Below, one piece after another: positions 23,514-35,410 of a stretch of DNA of 64,000 nucleotides. Location: NCBI GenBank assembly GCA_025917655.1, contig CP084614.1, forward strand, positions 1,364,001-1,428,000, written 5' to 3'. The DNA comes from Chlorella sorokiniana (taxonomy: Eukaryota; Chlorophyta; Trebouxiophyceae; Chlorellales; Chlorellaceae). The position numbers and the translations under genes were made by a program. The notes under the pieces are model-generated. The model saw only the letters and a program-made list of their open reading frames with translations. It made no database searches and was not told the origin of the DNA. Every line of letters begins with the position of its first letter. Position 1 is the stretch's first letter.

Positions 23514-23548
23514 CAAGAAACCTTTGGTGGGTGCCAGGCGCGCTGCGC

Positions 23549-23553
23549 ATTAC
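23549..23553 (-). terminator. Possible TGTAA signal for the RNA polymerase gene
   Basis: TTACA on the + strand, about 310 bases past the polymerase stop and antisense to the RB gene 3' flank. If used, the two 3' UTRs overlap. Confidence 0.3.
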
Positions 23554-23806
23554 AAGACGAGCACAGCGGAAGTCTGCGGTAGGGGGCAGCAAACGGCAAC
23601 TGAAGAGATCCAGCACCAAAGAATGGCGTAGCAAGCAACAAAGCAGGTGGGGAGCCGGGAGCAGAGCACGGAAAATTGTGAAACAGTCCAGCTGCACAGA
23701 ACGAGCGAGTCACACTGCACTAGAGAACAACCCACGGCGCCACCACGCCAGGGCCTGGTATTGTCCCTGCACTTCTTCATCGCATGCGCTCCGGCGTGTG
23801 CTTTGA

Positions 23807-23811
23807 TGTAA
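23807..23811 (+). terminator. TGTAA polyadenylation signal, RB gene
   Basis: TGTAA about 295 bases after the stop at 23513 and just before the end of the convergent polymerase gene. The 23514-23862 gap holds no gene; it is shared 3' flank. Confidence 0.45.
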
Positions 23812-23862
23812 CACCGTGACTGTGGTGCACAACGCAGCGGCCACAGCTGAGCTTGACAGTGC

Positions 23863-26800
23863 TCAGCTGAAGAAGTACGCAGCCTCCCGCAGCTGCTCCA
23901 GGTCCAGCGCCCCCTTGGGCGGTATCGGCGGGAACTCAATGCCAGGGTACCGCTGCTGGAACTCCTCCAGAAGCTGCTCCAGCAGCGGCTGCAGGGGGCG
24001 AGCGGAGGCGCATGGTTTGCAGCGTGGCGAAGCGTGCCTCACGGTGTAGCAGGGCAGCCAGCAGCACCCCAAGCCCGCCTTCCAGCATACCAAGTCAGCA
24101 CAGCCGCAATCATCCAGCCCAGGCGCGAGCGGACACCTGTTTGGCCGCCGTACCGTGCCCAGCGCTCGAGCACATACACCACCAGCCCAAGGCATTGCCC
24201 AAGACATCCACCCGCTCCCCTGTGCACACGTTCCTGCATGCTCCGCCCACCTGCGAGTGCAGCTCTATAAACTTCTCCCGCAGCAGCTCGTTCATGCGCT
24301 CCACGGTGCCGGCGTGGGTCCAGAACGAGTCGTGCACACCCGCAAAGTCCAGCCCTGGGGACGAGGGAAGAGGGCACCAGAGCAGGTTGAGTGGTGGTGG
24401 CGGGGACCGGCATGAGTATATGCAAGCAGTGGCCAGAACTGGCAAGCTTTGCTTCCCTCCAGCCAGCCTTTGCCCCCCCCACACACACACACACACACAC
24501 ACGCCCCTTTCAAGCCCCCTGCTGCTCCGCTCACCCTCCTGTCGGCAGGCGATGGCTGTGAGCATCATGTGGCTGGAGTCGATGGAGTGGATGAAGTTGG
24601 GGGAAGGCGGTGCGCTGGCGCTGCTTCATCACCGGTAGCTCGTCGTTGTTCTCCACCAGCACCAGGCGCTGCAGCAGCGTGCGCACGTGCTGGCGGTCCT
24701 TGCGACGGTAGGGCTGCACCACAGGCAGGCCCAGCGGCGTGTGCCACGTCACGCTGTGGCCCTCCTTGGCGATCAGCCGCGCGCAGTCGCTGCGGGGTGG
24801 GGAGGAGGGGGGTGTGGAGGGGGGTTCATGCGGGCAGGCAAGGCTGGATGCACGGCAGGGCGGGGTGGGCAGCCAGGCCCCGTGCCTGCACCAGGCGCGG
24901 TGCCAGCAGCGCTGCGCGCCCACCTCAGCCACTGCATCGTGTCCTTGGCGCTCTGGAACATCTCGTGCAGGCAGTCCAGGGTGATCTGAGCAGAGGAGTG
25001 TGTGTGGGGGGGGGTGGGGTGGGGGGTGGGGGGGGCACGTGTGGGGGACGGGGCGTGGAGGATCGCGCCGCATTGAATACCAGCAGTCAGGCACAACGAC
25101 AGCTTTGCATCCAGCCCTTGCCACCCTTTCCGATCCCTGGGGTGCACCCTCACACAGCCAGCCCCTCGTGGCGGCCCGCACGCCAGCGCGCCCCCCTCCC
25201 CGCCTCCACCGCCCTTGCGGCGGGGGGTACCCCTGCCAGCATGCAGCCCACGCTGCGCCCGCAGCAGGGCGCCTCACCTTGGCTGCGTAGCAGGACACCT
25301 TGTACATGAACTGGTTGTCCTCAAAGCCGCGCTCCTTGAGGCGGTTGCCCACCTGGGCGCGCGCCCCCACAAACGTGACGCCGTACACGCTGGTCATCAC
25401 CGTCTGCTTCACCAGCTTGCGGTCCACTGCGGCGCAATGGGGAATGGGAAGCAGGGGGGGGCAGGGGCGTGGTGACGTCGAGGCAAGGAGTCAGCGTTGG
25501 ATGCTGGCAAGCGGGGCTGCCTGGGTGCCCGCGCTCCTCGGCGCTCCAGTTCGCTGGCCCCTCCCCTCACGCTGCTCCCGATGCCACCCTGGCAGGCCCC
25601 TTGCACTGCCGTCGCCAGCGCCCCACCCCGCCCCACCTGTGGTGTCCTCTATCAGGGCGCGCGCCTCGGCCATCCCTGCCTGCGCGTCGACCGCCACCCG
25701 CTTGCGCACCAGGGAGCTGATTTCGCTGTACACATCCTGCGGGCGGCGAGGTTGCAGGTGGGTGGGCGGGTGAGGGGGGCGAGCAGCACCGGAAGAATGG
25801 CAGTCGTGCAAGCAGTGTGTGGGGCCGCACGTGTAGATGCACCAGGGGGCGCACAGCAGCCACATCGCCCACAGCTCAGGCGCACGCCGCCCCGCTTCCC
25901 CACCGGCAAGGAAGCAAGCAAAGCAACCGAACGAGTCCTTGCCTGCGGTCGGTCGGTGGGGCAGAGGTTGACCGCGTGGCCGCCGGGCAGGTCTCGCCCC
26001 AGGGCGGCGTAGTGCTGCAGGCCGTTGCAGGAGCCGTCCTGGTGCACGGGCAGGCAGGAGATGTAGCGGGCGGGGTCGCCTGGGGGCAGGAAAGCGGCAG
26101 GGGAGGGAGGGGGAGGAGGTGAAGGAGCCAGCGAGCATTGAGGGGCGGCGAGCGTTGAGCAGCTGGAAGGCCTGGGGGCTCAGGGGCCACTGCACGTTGT
26201 GCTGCGCGGCGGCAGAGCCCCCGCCAGGAGCTGACGCCCGACAGGCGCGGGCCGGCTCTAGCGCAGGCAGCTGGAGTGCAAGTAGAGGGCGTCGCCGGCG
26301 GCGGCGGCGCTCACCCGAGGCGTGCGCCTTGTGGATCTCCACGCACGTGGCCAGGAACTGCAGCGGGCTCTCCGCCTGCCACCAGTAGGCCACCTGGCCG
26401 CGTGGCCCCCGCCACCATCAGCTCCCGCATCACCTCGCGCTGCTCCGCCCGCGACAGCCGGCGGCCGTGGTGGCGGGAGAGGTAGGGGGCGAGGCGGAAG
26501 GGGTCCCGCGCGTTCTCTGCAGGCGCAAGCAAGCGCGGCGCTCCGCTTCGTCAACAACCGCGCAGAGGGCGGTAGCAGCGCGACAGCGGCGGGGCGGGTG
26601 GCTCGTTGCGGATGGTGCCGAGGTCGGGCGAAGGAAGCGGCCCGTGAAGGAAGAGGGCCCGATGCTTGCGGGCCCTCCGCCACGTCCCCTTCTCCCCTCC
26701 CAGCAAAGAACACACAAGCACGGAGAAAAGAAAGCAGGAAAGGGACTCACCCACCACCTGCGCCAGGTGGTCCTGCACCCAGCGGTGGCGCCCCCACAGC

Positions 26801-29800
26801 GGCAGCTTGTCCACGCCCTGGCCCCAAAGGTTGGCCGCCTGCGGGGGGCCGGGGGAGGAGGGGGCGCGCGGCGCTCGGACGCCCACCATAGGGCGGCCGC
26901 AGCAGCAACACCAGTCCTAGGCAGAGGGCCACGAGCCGTGATACAGTCCACCCGCCCACCCATCCTCACCCCCCAGCCCGCCCCCACCTGCACGTAGAGC
27001 CAGAAGAGGCCGTGCTCCCCCAGTGGCCGCCCCTCTGCAAACTGGAGCAGGCCGCGGGCGAGGTCGGCGCCCAGGTGGTTGAGGTGGGGGTGCATGGGGT
27101 AGGCGCGCCCGCGGAAGTCGACGTTGTGGGGGAAGTAGAAGCGCTGCTCCTTGGCAAACTCGCTGCAGGGGGAAGGGGTAAGGGGGGCCGGCGTGAGGGC
27201 TGCAGCGCTGCAACGCTGTGGCACGCTTGCTGAGCTCAGTCATTCCCCTGAAGCCCTCACCCTCAGCCGGCCCGCACCACCAGCACCACCCCACAACATT
27301 GCTCGTCCACACACCCCCGCCCCCCCGCCCGCCTCCAAAACCCACCGCGCGATGGCCAGTTTGTACTCCATGTCGCAGCGCAGCGAGTGCAGCTCGCGGT
27401 TCTTCTTCTTCACCCTCGCAATCTCGGTGCGGCGTGTGGCCACCTCGTGGCGGGACGCCGCCTGCGGATGCTCGAACAGGGAGCGACGGGCGGAGCGAGG
27501 AGTGCGCAGTAGGGCATTTGCGAAGAGCAGGCGGTGGACACAGATGCCGGCTCTTGGAAGCGCGCAAGTGCAACATGACCCCCTCCCCCGTCCCCACTTC
27601 CGAGCCAGGGGCGTCTCACGTAGAAGAGCAGCTGTCCAGGGCGGGGCGGTGCTGGCGGAAGCCCAGCGGCAGGTCTCGCGGCACAGCCAGGTTGACGCGG
27701 GCGGGATGTCGCACACGCCGCCGCCCCAGGCCCACACTGCGGCGGCGGCGGGCGCGGCAGGCAGTTTCCTGGGTCAGCAGGGGCTGGGCGGCCGCCAACA
27801 GAGCCTCCAGCGCGTAAAGCACAGCAGGACGGCGGAGCAGGGTGGCGGCGGAGGGCCAGTCAGCAGCAGGGCGCCAGAGGCAGCAGGCGGCGGCCGCACC
27901 CGTTTCCACCACCCTGAACACGTCCTGGTTGATGGACCAGGCAGTAGTGCCCAGGCAGTCCAGCGCCTCATACACCTGTTGCGCATGTGTGGGAGGGTGG
28001 GTGGGTGGGGTCCGTTGGGTGCGAGAAAACAACATCGTGGCTGCCAGACAGCCCCGCTGCACCACGCCACGCTGCAGCCGAATGCGGTGGAGGGCCTGCG
28101 CGCTGCGGCACGCGTGCGTGCCTCCACATCCCCCCTGTGCAGCTTGCCTTGGACACGCCCGGCCCGCGCCCCTCCACCCACTCCCGGTCCGCGGCGTCCA
28201 GCATCTCCTGCTGCATGCGCGAGCCGCGGATGCGCATCACGGTGTTGCGCAGCGTCAGGTGGCCGCCCAGGTTGTTGCGCAGCCAGGGCACCGGCGGGAT
28301 GAGCATGGGCAGGTACTGGGGCATGAACACCTCCACCATCTGCTTGCGGGGGTGGGTGGGTGGGTGTGTGTGGGTGGGGGTGGGTGGGGGGTGGGGTGGG
28401 GGGGGGGGGGGGCTGACAACGCCGCGGTAAAGCTGAGCATGGGGGCATCAGCGTCGGGGCCCAGCTGGCGCCAGGTGGAGCACCGCTGGCGCCTCTTGCC
28501 TGGTGTGGCTTGATGCGCGCGATGACCTGCTCGTGGGCGCACAGCAGGCCGTACCGCTTCCACATGCCTGCAAGCGCAGAGCGGCCAGCGCAGCGCAGCT
28601 CAGCGACGCATGAAAGGGGAGCATTGCTCCCGGCAGCACCCGCGCGACGGCCCCGGCACAGCCTCGGCAGCAGGCAGGCGGGCAGGCGGGCAGGCCGCGC
28701 GAGCTGGGCGCCAGCAGCGCAGCCGGCCGCGAGCCCACCCCGCGCGCTGCCGTCGTGGCCCAGCTCCAGCTTGTGCCAGAAGGCGGGCACGGACTTGGTG
28801 GCGCCGCCGGGCGCCGCACGTCGATGCGGCACGAGTCGCACAGCAGCTTCATCAGCACCACGCCCACCTGTGTGCGAGTGGGGGGTGGTGGGGGCATGCA
28901 TGTGTGGTGGTGGTGGTGGTCATGGTGGTGGAACGGACATGTGGGTGCGTTGTTAAAAAGCCAAGCCTTCTGAGCAGCCGTGGCGCAGCGGGGAGAGATC
29001 GGTCCAGCGCCCGTGCACAGCCACGGCGCCCCGCCTCCCTCCCAGCTGAGACCCCCAACCCCGGCAGCGGCCCCCACCTTGGCCACTATGTCTGGGTGCC
29101 AGTTGGCCTCCCGGCCCTGCAGCACGCGGCGCGCGGTGGCGTCCACCCGCCGCACCGTGGCCGACCCCTCCTTGGGCACCCCGCCGCCACCGACAGCTGC
29201 CGCATGCGCTCCTCAAAGTCGTGTTCCTGAGGGGGGAAGGGGGATGTCAGGAAGCACGCATGGTCAGGAAGGGGGAGGTCGGCAGGAAGCGCGCGTGCGT
29301 CGGGAGCCCCCAGAGCTGCCTGCCCGCCTGCCGCCATGCTGCCCCGAGGGCGGGCATGGCGTGGCCCCTGTGCACACCACCCCTGATATATACGCCCTCT
29401 CCCCCGCCCCACACACCCCCGCCTGCCCCTCCCGCCTCAGCCTCTCACCCAGAACCAGTCGTGCGGGTCCAGCGGCATCACCTCCCCATCTCGCGCAGCG
29501 CGCCGCCCAGCCCCAGCCAGCGCTGCCAGTCCGCCTCCGCCAGCTCCGCCCCCGGGTCGCCCGCCCGCAGCTGCTGCAGCTGCTTGCGCAGCTCCCGCCC
29601 CTGCACGCAGCGGCGGGAGGGCTGGGCGTCACGCACGAGGGTGTGGCAGGAGCTCGCACCGCGGCGCAGTGCAGCGTCCGGCGGCTGCTCGGGCTGCCAC
29701 TCTGCGGGGCTTGTCAGCCAGCCAGCCAGCCAGCCAGCCAGCTATCACCCCCACCCCCATGAACCACCACCGCCGCCGCTTCCCCTCAGCACCCCCTCAC

Positions 29801-31081
29801 CTGCTCGTACAGCTCCCGCACCTCCCGCCGCCGCACGTTGAGCTCGTGCGCCTCGGCCTGCAGCCGCTCCAAGTTCACCTGGCTCTCCACGGCCTGCCAG
29901 GGTAGATCGGGTGGGGGTGGTGGATCGGACCAGCAAGCAGCATAGAAGGGCCGGCCGCAGCCCCACAGCAGGGGGCATGCCTCCCATGCAGGATCCCCCG
30001 GGCGCAGCTCCCCGTTCCGCACGGCCCCCAACACCGCCTCAGCCACGTCTCAGGTATTGCACGGCGAGGCCCCCGCGGGTGCCCGCTTTGCCGCCGTCTG
30101 CGCTGCGCACCTTGCCGATGTTGAGGGCGAGGCGGGTGACGCGCGCCTGGCCGGGCGCCGCCATCGCGCCGCCCCCGAGTCCTCGGGCGCCACCACCGAG
30201 TTGATTGCGCAGTGCATGGCCAGCACCGCCAGCTGCTCCGGCTCCAGCAGCAGCAGGTAAGGGCCGTACACCTTGCGGTCTATGCCCCGCGCCCCAGCCA
30301 CAACCTGCAACCTGGGGGGGGGAGAGCGAGCGGGGGGCAAGGAGAGGGGGGGGTAGAGTGGGCCAACGCTGGGACAGGGGGTCAGGGCAGCGAGGGTGGT
30401 GCGACCTGCGGGTGGCCGGTCGGCTGGTTGCCCCGCGCCGCGGCCTCACCCGCTGCTGCTCCCGCAGGATGGCGGCGGTGAGGGGTCCGAACCAGCGCAG
30501 CAGCATCTGGCGCGCCTCGGGCATCGCCGCCGCCTGGCCGCGCTTGATGGCCGACAGCGCCTCCTTCTGGTACCTTGCCCGCGCCGCCTCCAGGGCCTTG
30601 GTCTCCAGGATGACCTGGCGCTGCCAGTTGCGGCGCAGCTCCCGCCCCGCGGGCGTGTCGTCCATCTGGCGCTGGTGCCAGGTCATGGCCTGCAGGGCGG
30701 GGGACATGCCGCCGCGCCCGCCCCCGCCCGCCCAGCCGCCAGCTGCGCACGCTGCTGCTCCAGCACCTCTGTCAGGCCCAGGAACGGGGACAGGCGGGTG
30801 CGCTGCGGCTGGCTGGCGTATAGGGCAGCGGTGGAGGGGCCGGGCCCGGCCCCTGCTTGCCCAAGGCGTGCGGCTGCGGGCTCCATGGCGGCGGCGCTGC
30901 TGGCGGCAACGGAGCTGGCGGCAGCGGCACTCTCCTCCACCGCCTGCGGCGCTGCCTCCGCAGCGAATGCCCTCAGGTATCCTGGGGGCGCTCGCGCTGC
31001 AGGGGAGGGTCCCTCAAGGCCGCGCTGCAGCGCCCTTAACAGCAGCCGAGGCAGCATGCTGCCATGCAGAGGCGGCTCCAT
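23863..31081 (-). CDS. RPOT: T7-phage-type organellar RNA polymerase
   Basis: Single-subunit DNA-dependent RNA polymerase that transcribes the mitochondrial genome (some plant copies serve plastids). The ATG at 31081, or the next at 31057, starts an Arg/Leu-rich presequence ([16 protein letters not shown]) typical of mitochondrial import. N-terminal blocks include [19 protein letters not shown] (~30590-30640) and [20 protein letters not shown] (~28240-28300). Core blocks are [20 protein letters not shown] (~27085), [14 protein letters not shown], motif [17 protein letters not shown] (catalytic Asp codon 26036-26038), motif [16 protein letters not shown] (25381-25427, with the nucleotide-binding Lys) and motif C HDSF (24323-24334, second catalytic Asp). 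The protein ends in AYFFS, like the aromatic C-terminus of the family. All catalytic residues are present, so the enzyme should be active. The gene is split by many introns rich in G/T repeats. Mitochondrial rather than plastid targeting is inferred. Confidence 0.95.
24481..24502. repeat. (AC)n microsatellite
   Basis: Eleven AC units in an intron of the RNA polymerase gene. Confidence 0.95.
28398..28412. repeat. G15 homopolymer at the end of a G-rich tract
   Basis: Fifteen consecutive G close a run of G3-G6 blocks separated by single T (about 28341-28412), inside an RNA polymerase intron. On the transcribed RNA it is a C/A-rich polypyrimidine-like tract. Confidence 0.9.
29715..29742. repeat. 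(CAGC)n tetranucleotide repeat
   Basis: About seven perfect CAGC units in an intron of the RNA polymerase gene. Confidence 0.9.
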
Positions 31082-32041
31082 CCTTGGTGGCCTCTGTAAA
31101 GCGCCTATACGCTGCAGATAAATAATAGGTGAGGCATTGTTGTGCCCCTCCACAGGTTGGCATGACCACAGTACAAGCCCCTCTCAACGTCGTAGTGCTG
31201 GCACCGACTCTCAGTTTCACCTGCACGTGACGATTGCATTGGTTCGGAGCTCCTCATACTGTACAATTTGAAATGATCATGCCTTGAGGAGCTGAGGAGC
31301 TCCTCACTTCACAGGCAGCTAATGGCGTCACAGCCGCTGCTGTCACGACGACCCACAGTGGTCTGGCTGTCCAAAGCGCTTAAACGGTGTCCAGTGAACC
31401 GAGAAGCTGTGGAAAACTGGTGTATCAGTGCAAGAGCGCTAGCACACCATGGGAAACCTCGGACTGTGCGAACCGCGCTGCCGCTCTCAGCTTTGCTCCG
31501 TGCCGCATGCACGGCTGACTTCCCATGGCATGTCGGTGCCAAGCGCATGCTCACATCCATGCGCAGTTCAAGTAGCAAGGCAAGATTTGCGGTCGCGAAG
31601 TCTTTTCGTCGGTGGGGCACAGAGGAAATCAGGGATGTCGGACACTGACGTTCCCGCCCTTGCCGACAGAGAACAGCGCCCAACAGCGGCGCAAGGAGGG
31701 CCATTCCCTGTGCAGTTGGCAGTCAAGCGATGCAATTGGGACACATGCAGCAGCTGCTACAAAGATACGTTCGTTTGGTCAAAAGGATCGCAATTCGCTC
31801 GCCACGGACTGGTAGTGCATGTACCTCTTCATTTCAGGGCTCGCAGGCCGTAATGCTCGTCTTGTGTCCTGCAGGTCCTGCAGTGGAGTGTATTTTGTTT
31901 CCGGCGGGGCAGCAGCCGCCTCTTTAGCGAACCTTGGGGGCTGCATCTGCTGAAGCTCTTCCGGCAGCCCGCGTGTTTTGTTTCGGTGAACATCTTGTGA
32001 CTAGTAATTTTGAACACACACTGCGGTGCTCAGCAAGGGCG
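31082..32041. promoter_or_regulatory. Divergent intergenic region, RNA polymerase / bZIP gene
   Basis: Head-to-head starts at 31081 and 32042 bound this 960-base stretch. It is less GC-rich than the genes and contains a palindromic repeat cluster (31246-31306). A 108-codon open frame at 31322-31648 lacks any recognisable domain and I do not call it a gene. Confidence 0.45.
31246..31306. repeat. Repeated GGAGCTCCTCA element with 14-base palindrome
   Basis: GGAGCTCCTCA occurs at 31246-31256 and again at 31296-31306, exactly 50 bases apart. The second copy is part of the perfect palindrome TGAGGAGCTCCTCA (31293-31306), preceded directly by another TGAGGAGC (31285-31292). A dimeric factor-binding site is possible. 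Confidence 0.6.
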
Positions 32042-34077
32042 ATGACGACGGCGGTGGCTTCAACAGCTGACACTGCATGTCCTGCTTCGTTTATGGAAAT
32101 TTTGGGATGTCATGGCCTTCCCGGAATATCGCACTACCCGGACGGGCTGATGGAGAGCCTTCCCGGTGAGCGCACCCCCTCCCTGCTACTCTAGCTGGGC
32201 TCGTTTACCCTCGCAGTTTTTCGGAACGTCCAGCTTGTTATGAGCGCAGCATCCTACTATGGCCCTGTATGCCTCTAACCTTTGATTGGTCATCTTTCGC
32301 GCGCGACTCCAAACCCTTCGTTTCGATGCCAACGCGGATATACCCTCCGTTAACCCCTTTGTGCGAAGTGGTCCAACTGTCTTGGCGCCCGTGAACTGTC
32401 CGGAAGCATAGGTTGCTCCTGACGTGGGTGCCGCTCTGCCGCCAACAAGCCCTGCTGCTCCACCCCCTTCTGCAGGTCTGGAGCTGCCAGCAGCTGCAGC
32501 CCCGGCTTGACACCGCGCAACCTGAAGCAGGCGCGGATGCCGCAGCACACCACACAGCTTGGCGGCGTGGATGTGCCAATGCTGGAGGAGCTCCTGCCCC
32601 TCGGCGACCTGCACGACCCGTTTCTGGACGCTGCCTGGCATGCCCCGCCCTCGCGGAGCCAGCAGCAGGGCAGCGATGGCAGCACGCCGCAGCGCGGAGT
32701 CCCCGCAATGCCCGGCGCGTTGTTTTTCGGGCATACCAGCCTATGCCGAGCCTGGCAGCCCCGCCGCCGAGCTGCTCAACAACTCTGCCCACGGGCTGGC
32801 CCTTGGCTCGCACGCCGCGCTGCCGGCAGGGCCGCCCTTGAATCCATCCATCCTTCCCGAGTTTGGCGGCCTGGTCGCCGCAGCATTTGATGCTCAGGAT
32901 GCCAAACCCGGAGCTGCCACCTTCGGCCTGCCCCCGCCATTGCCGCGGCTCAGCAGCAAGCGGCAGCCAGGCTGCAGGCGCAGTGCGCGCACAGCGCCGG
33001 CAACAGCCTCGCCAGCAACGGCAGCGCGGCCAGCGGCGCGGTGGGCGGCGGCAGTGCGCTGCCGTTCCCACGGCTGGTGGGCGCCGTGCTGCCGAGGTCT
33101 GACGACAGCTCCGCCGGCCACGCCCAAGGTATGGGGGTGGTGCAAGGGCAGGCGCTGCGGGGCTACCCCTGCCGCATGTTTTCAGCTGGTTGTGCACCTG
33201 AAGTCGTAGTGCGCCGACGGCAGGGGTGCGGCTAGCTGCCTTGGGTGGTGTTCGGCCTTCGTGCGTGCGCCTCATGTGCCGCTGCCTGCATCTGTGCCCG
33301 CAGAGGATGCCCTGGAAGATGCGTCAGCCACGCCCAGTTGCTCGGCAGGCCCTGCGCTGCCCCCTTGCCCCCGGGCGGCAGCCCCCACGCCGTACCTCCA
33401 GCCGCCAAGCGCGGCGGGCGACCCAGGGAGAAGAAGAGCTACGACGCCCTCATCGACCCCAGCCTGCCCGCCGACGAGGTGCGTCGCCTTCGCCGTGTGC
33501 TGAGCAACCGTGAGTCGGCTCGGCGGTCGCGGCGGCGCACCCAGAACCAGCTGACCAGCCTGGAGGCAGAGCTGGAGGGGCTGAGGACGGGTGGGTGGGC
33601 GGGTGGGGGCCGGGCGCCGTACTGCCTTGCGAGGCAACAAGCCTCGTGCCAGTGCCGGGGCTGGGCCAGGCAGCAGGGCCCCGGCGTTTGGTTTGGGCGG
33701 AGCCACGCGCCTGGGTTCCCGCATGTTCAAGCAGCAATGCATGGCGCTTTGTCAGCAGACCCAGGTAGTTGCACCCATCGCACCTCCCCTTCCATGATGT
33801 TGCAGACAAGGTACGGCTGAAAAGCGAGCTGGACCAGGCGACGGGCATGGCGGCGCAGCTGGCTGCAGACAAGGCTGCGCTGCTGGCCGAGGTCCAACAC
33901 TTACGCGGCCAGCTGGCACGCACCTCCACCTCGGCGTGCCCTGCCGCGCCGCCGCTCATGGCAGCGCTCCCGCCTGCAGGGGCAGCCGCCGCAGAATCAA
34001 CAGCCAGCGGGCTGCCTCTGCCCATCCAGCAGGCACAGCAAATGGCCAGTGGCGGCCCGTCTCACTATTCTGCATGA
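32042..34077 (+). CDS. bZIP transcription factor
   Basis: Nuclear DNA-binding regulator. The basic region reads RRVLSNRESARRSRRRTQ (~33485-33545) and contains the diagnostic N-x7-R spacing. It continues into LTSLEAELEGLRT and, after an intron (about 33590-33805), DKVRLKSELDQATGMAAQLA and ALLAEVQHLRGQL, which supply the leucine-zipper heptads. A basic GRPREKKSYD stretch precedes the domain. The likely first exon starts at the ATG at 32042 (MTTAVASTADTACPASF) and ends at the GTGAGC donor at 32166. Its junction to the next exon (around 32476-32510, TPRNLKQARMPQHTTQLGG) could not be put in phase by eye, so an exon may be missing or a base miscalled. The subfamily is plant-like but unassigned. Confidence 0.85.
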
Positions 34078-35410
34078 TCACTTAGGTGCGCATTCTGCCA
34101 TCCCCGTTGACGCCCCTTTACCCCGCAACGCACGTTTGAACTGCAAGCACGCCTTCACCCTTGGTCAACACAAACCCTCGCTGGCCCTCCTGTGGTCGTT
34201 CTCCAGACATCATGAGGCTCTCAAATCCAGTGCTTTAGTATGCCAGCATGCCCCTTGCTACTCAACAACCTTTCACTGCTGGCCAGTTCGCGATGCCCTT
34301 TCTGCCCTTACACTTGGCATGCTCCCACTCCGCCTACGCACGGGCTCCGCTCGTACCTCACCTCTTGCCCAGCTGTGATGTTGTCCCGTGCTCTGACAAG
34401 AAGGTTCTTAGAAGATGCCGTTCTCCCCCCCCCAGAGCTGGCAAGCCCAATTGCAACGAATGCCGCTTCCTACCTCGTTTCCCTTCTTGTTCAACCCGCT
34501 GTCCGCATCATGTCATCGCTCTGCCCGTCTGCTTCTGCTCGACATGCCTGTTTTCGCCCCTGGACTTATGCCTCCTGTGCCAGAGGCACGGGCCTCACCT
34601 GCATTGAATGATTGCCTTCATCTGTTCTGTTTCTCAAGAAAGCTCCCCTGCCTGTGAATGGGAGCCACATCTGCGCTCGTCTCCGCCGTCAGCGCTGTAT
34701 GGACCGCTGTTTTGAGACATTTTCCCTCTGCCTCATCAAGAGTTTTCCCCCTTCCCCCTCTCAACAACAAGCAAGATTTTCCCCGGTTTTTAATGAATGA
34801 TTTTGGTTGCGACACTCTCATGCATGAGGGAATCCTGTTGTGCAAACGTTATGCATGGCTTCCTGTACCCTAAAACCCTTGCCTGCCTTCTCAGCGCTGA
34901 TGTAAGACCACGCACAGCCCGCAGCGACTGCCAACAACATCCGGCTGCTGTGGAATGGCATGCTGTGCGGCTCACACAAAGGGCTTGAAACAACATGCAG
35001 AATATTCGGCCAAACCTTCCTATTCAACTGTGCAGAAGCTGTTCTGCCGGGATTGCACTAGTGGCGCGCGCTCGCCAAGTGTCGCCGCCTGGCGGCCAGC
35101 GTATCAGGCAGAAGCTGCCATGCCAACCGCCAACGTCTGCAATTGTCGTACGATCCTCTGAATCACCGTTTGAAAAATTGCGGTGAACATTCACTCTGCC
35201 GTGAGCTGAAGCTTCGTTTGGCATCGCTGCCGACGCGTAGGGCTGCAGCAGTGACGGCCGCAGCATGCCGGTGTGGATCAGCCACGCTCGGAACATTGGA
35301 TAGGGACGGAGTGACGGTGGGGCTCGATCGCTTATCTCGATTATCGGACGGAGGGTCAGTCTGTGCTCGTCAGCACCGCGCTGGAATCCTATCAAGCGGA
35401 GACCATCAGT
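34078..35410. other. Long pyrimidine-rich, lower-GC stretch without a recognised gene
   Basis: This 1.3 kb follows the bZIP stop. Its composition differs from the window: C/T-rich, with short open frames in every register and no domain or splice pattern. It most likely holds a long bZIP 3' UTR (TGTAA at 34901-34905) and the promoter of the next gene. A noncoding RNA cannot be excluded. Confidence 0.4.
34901..34905 (+). terminator. Candidate TGTAA signal, bZIP gene
   Basis: TGTAA 820 bases after the bZIP stop; using it implies an unusually long 3' UTR. Confidence 0.3.

Noticed and set aside
31322-31648. 108-codon ATG-initiated frame in the divergent promoter
   Set aside because: No domain, no splice sites and composition like the surrounding noncoding DNA.
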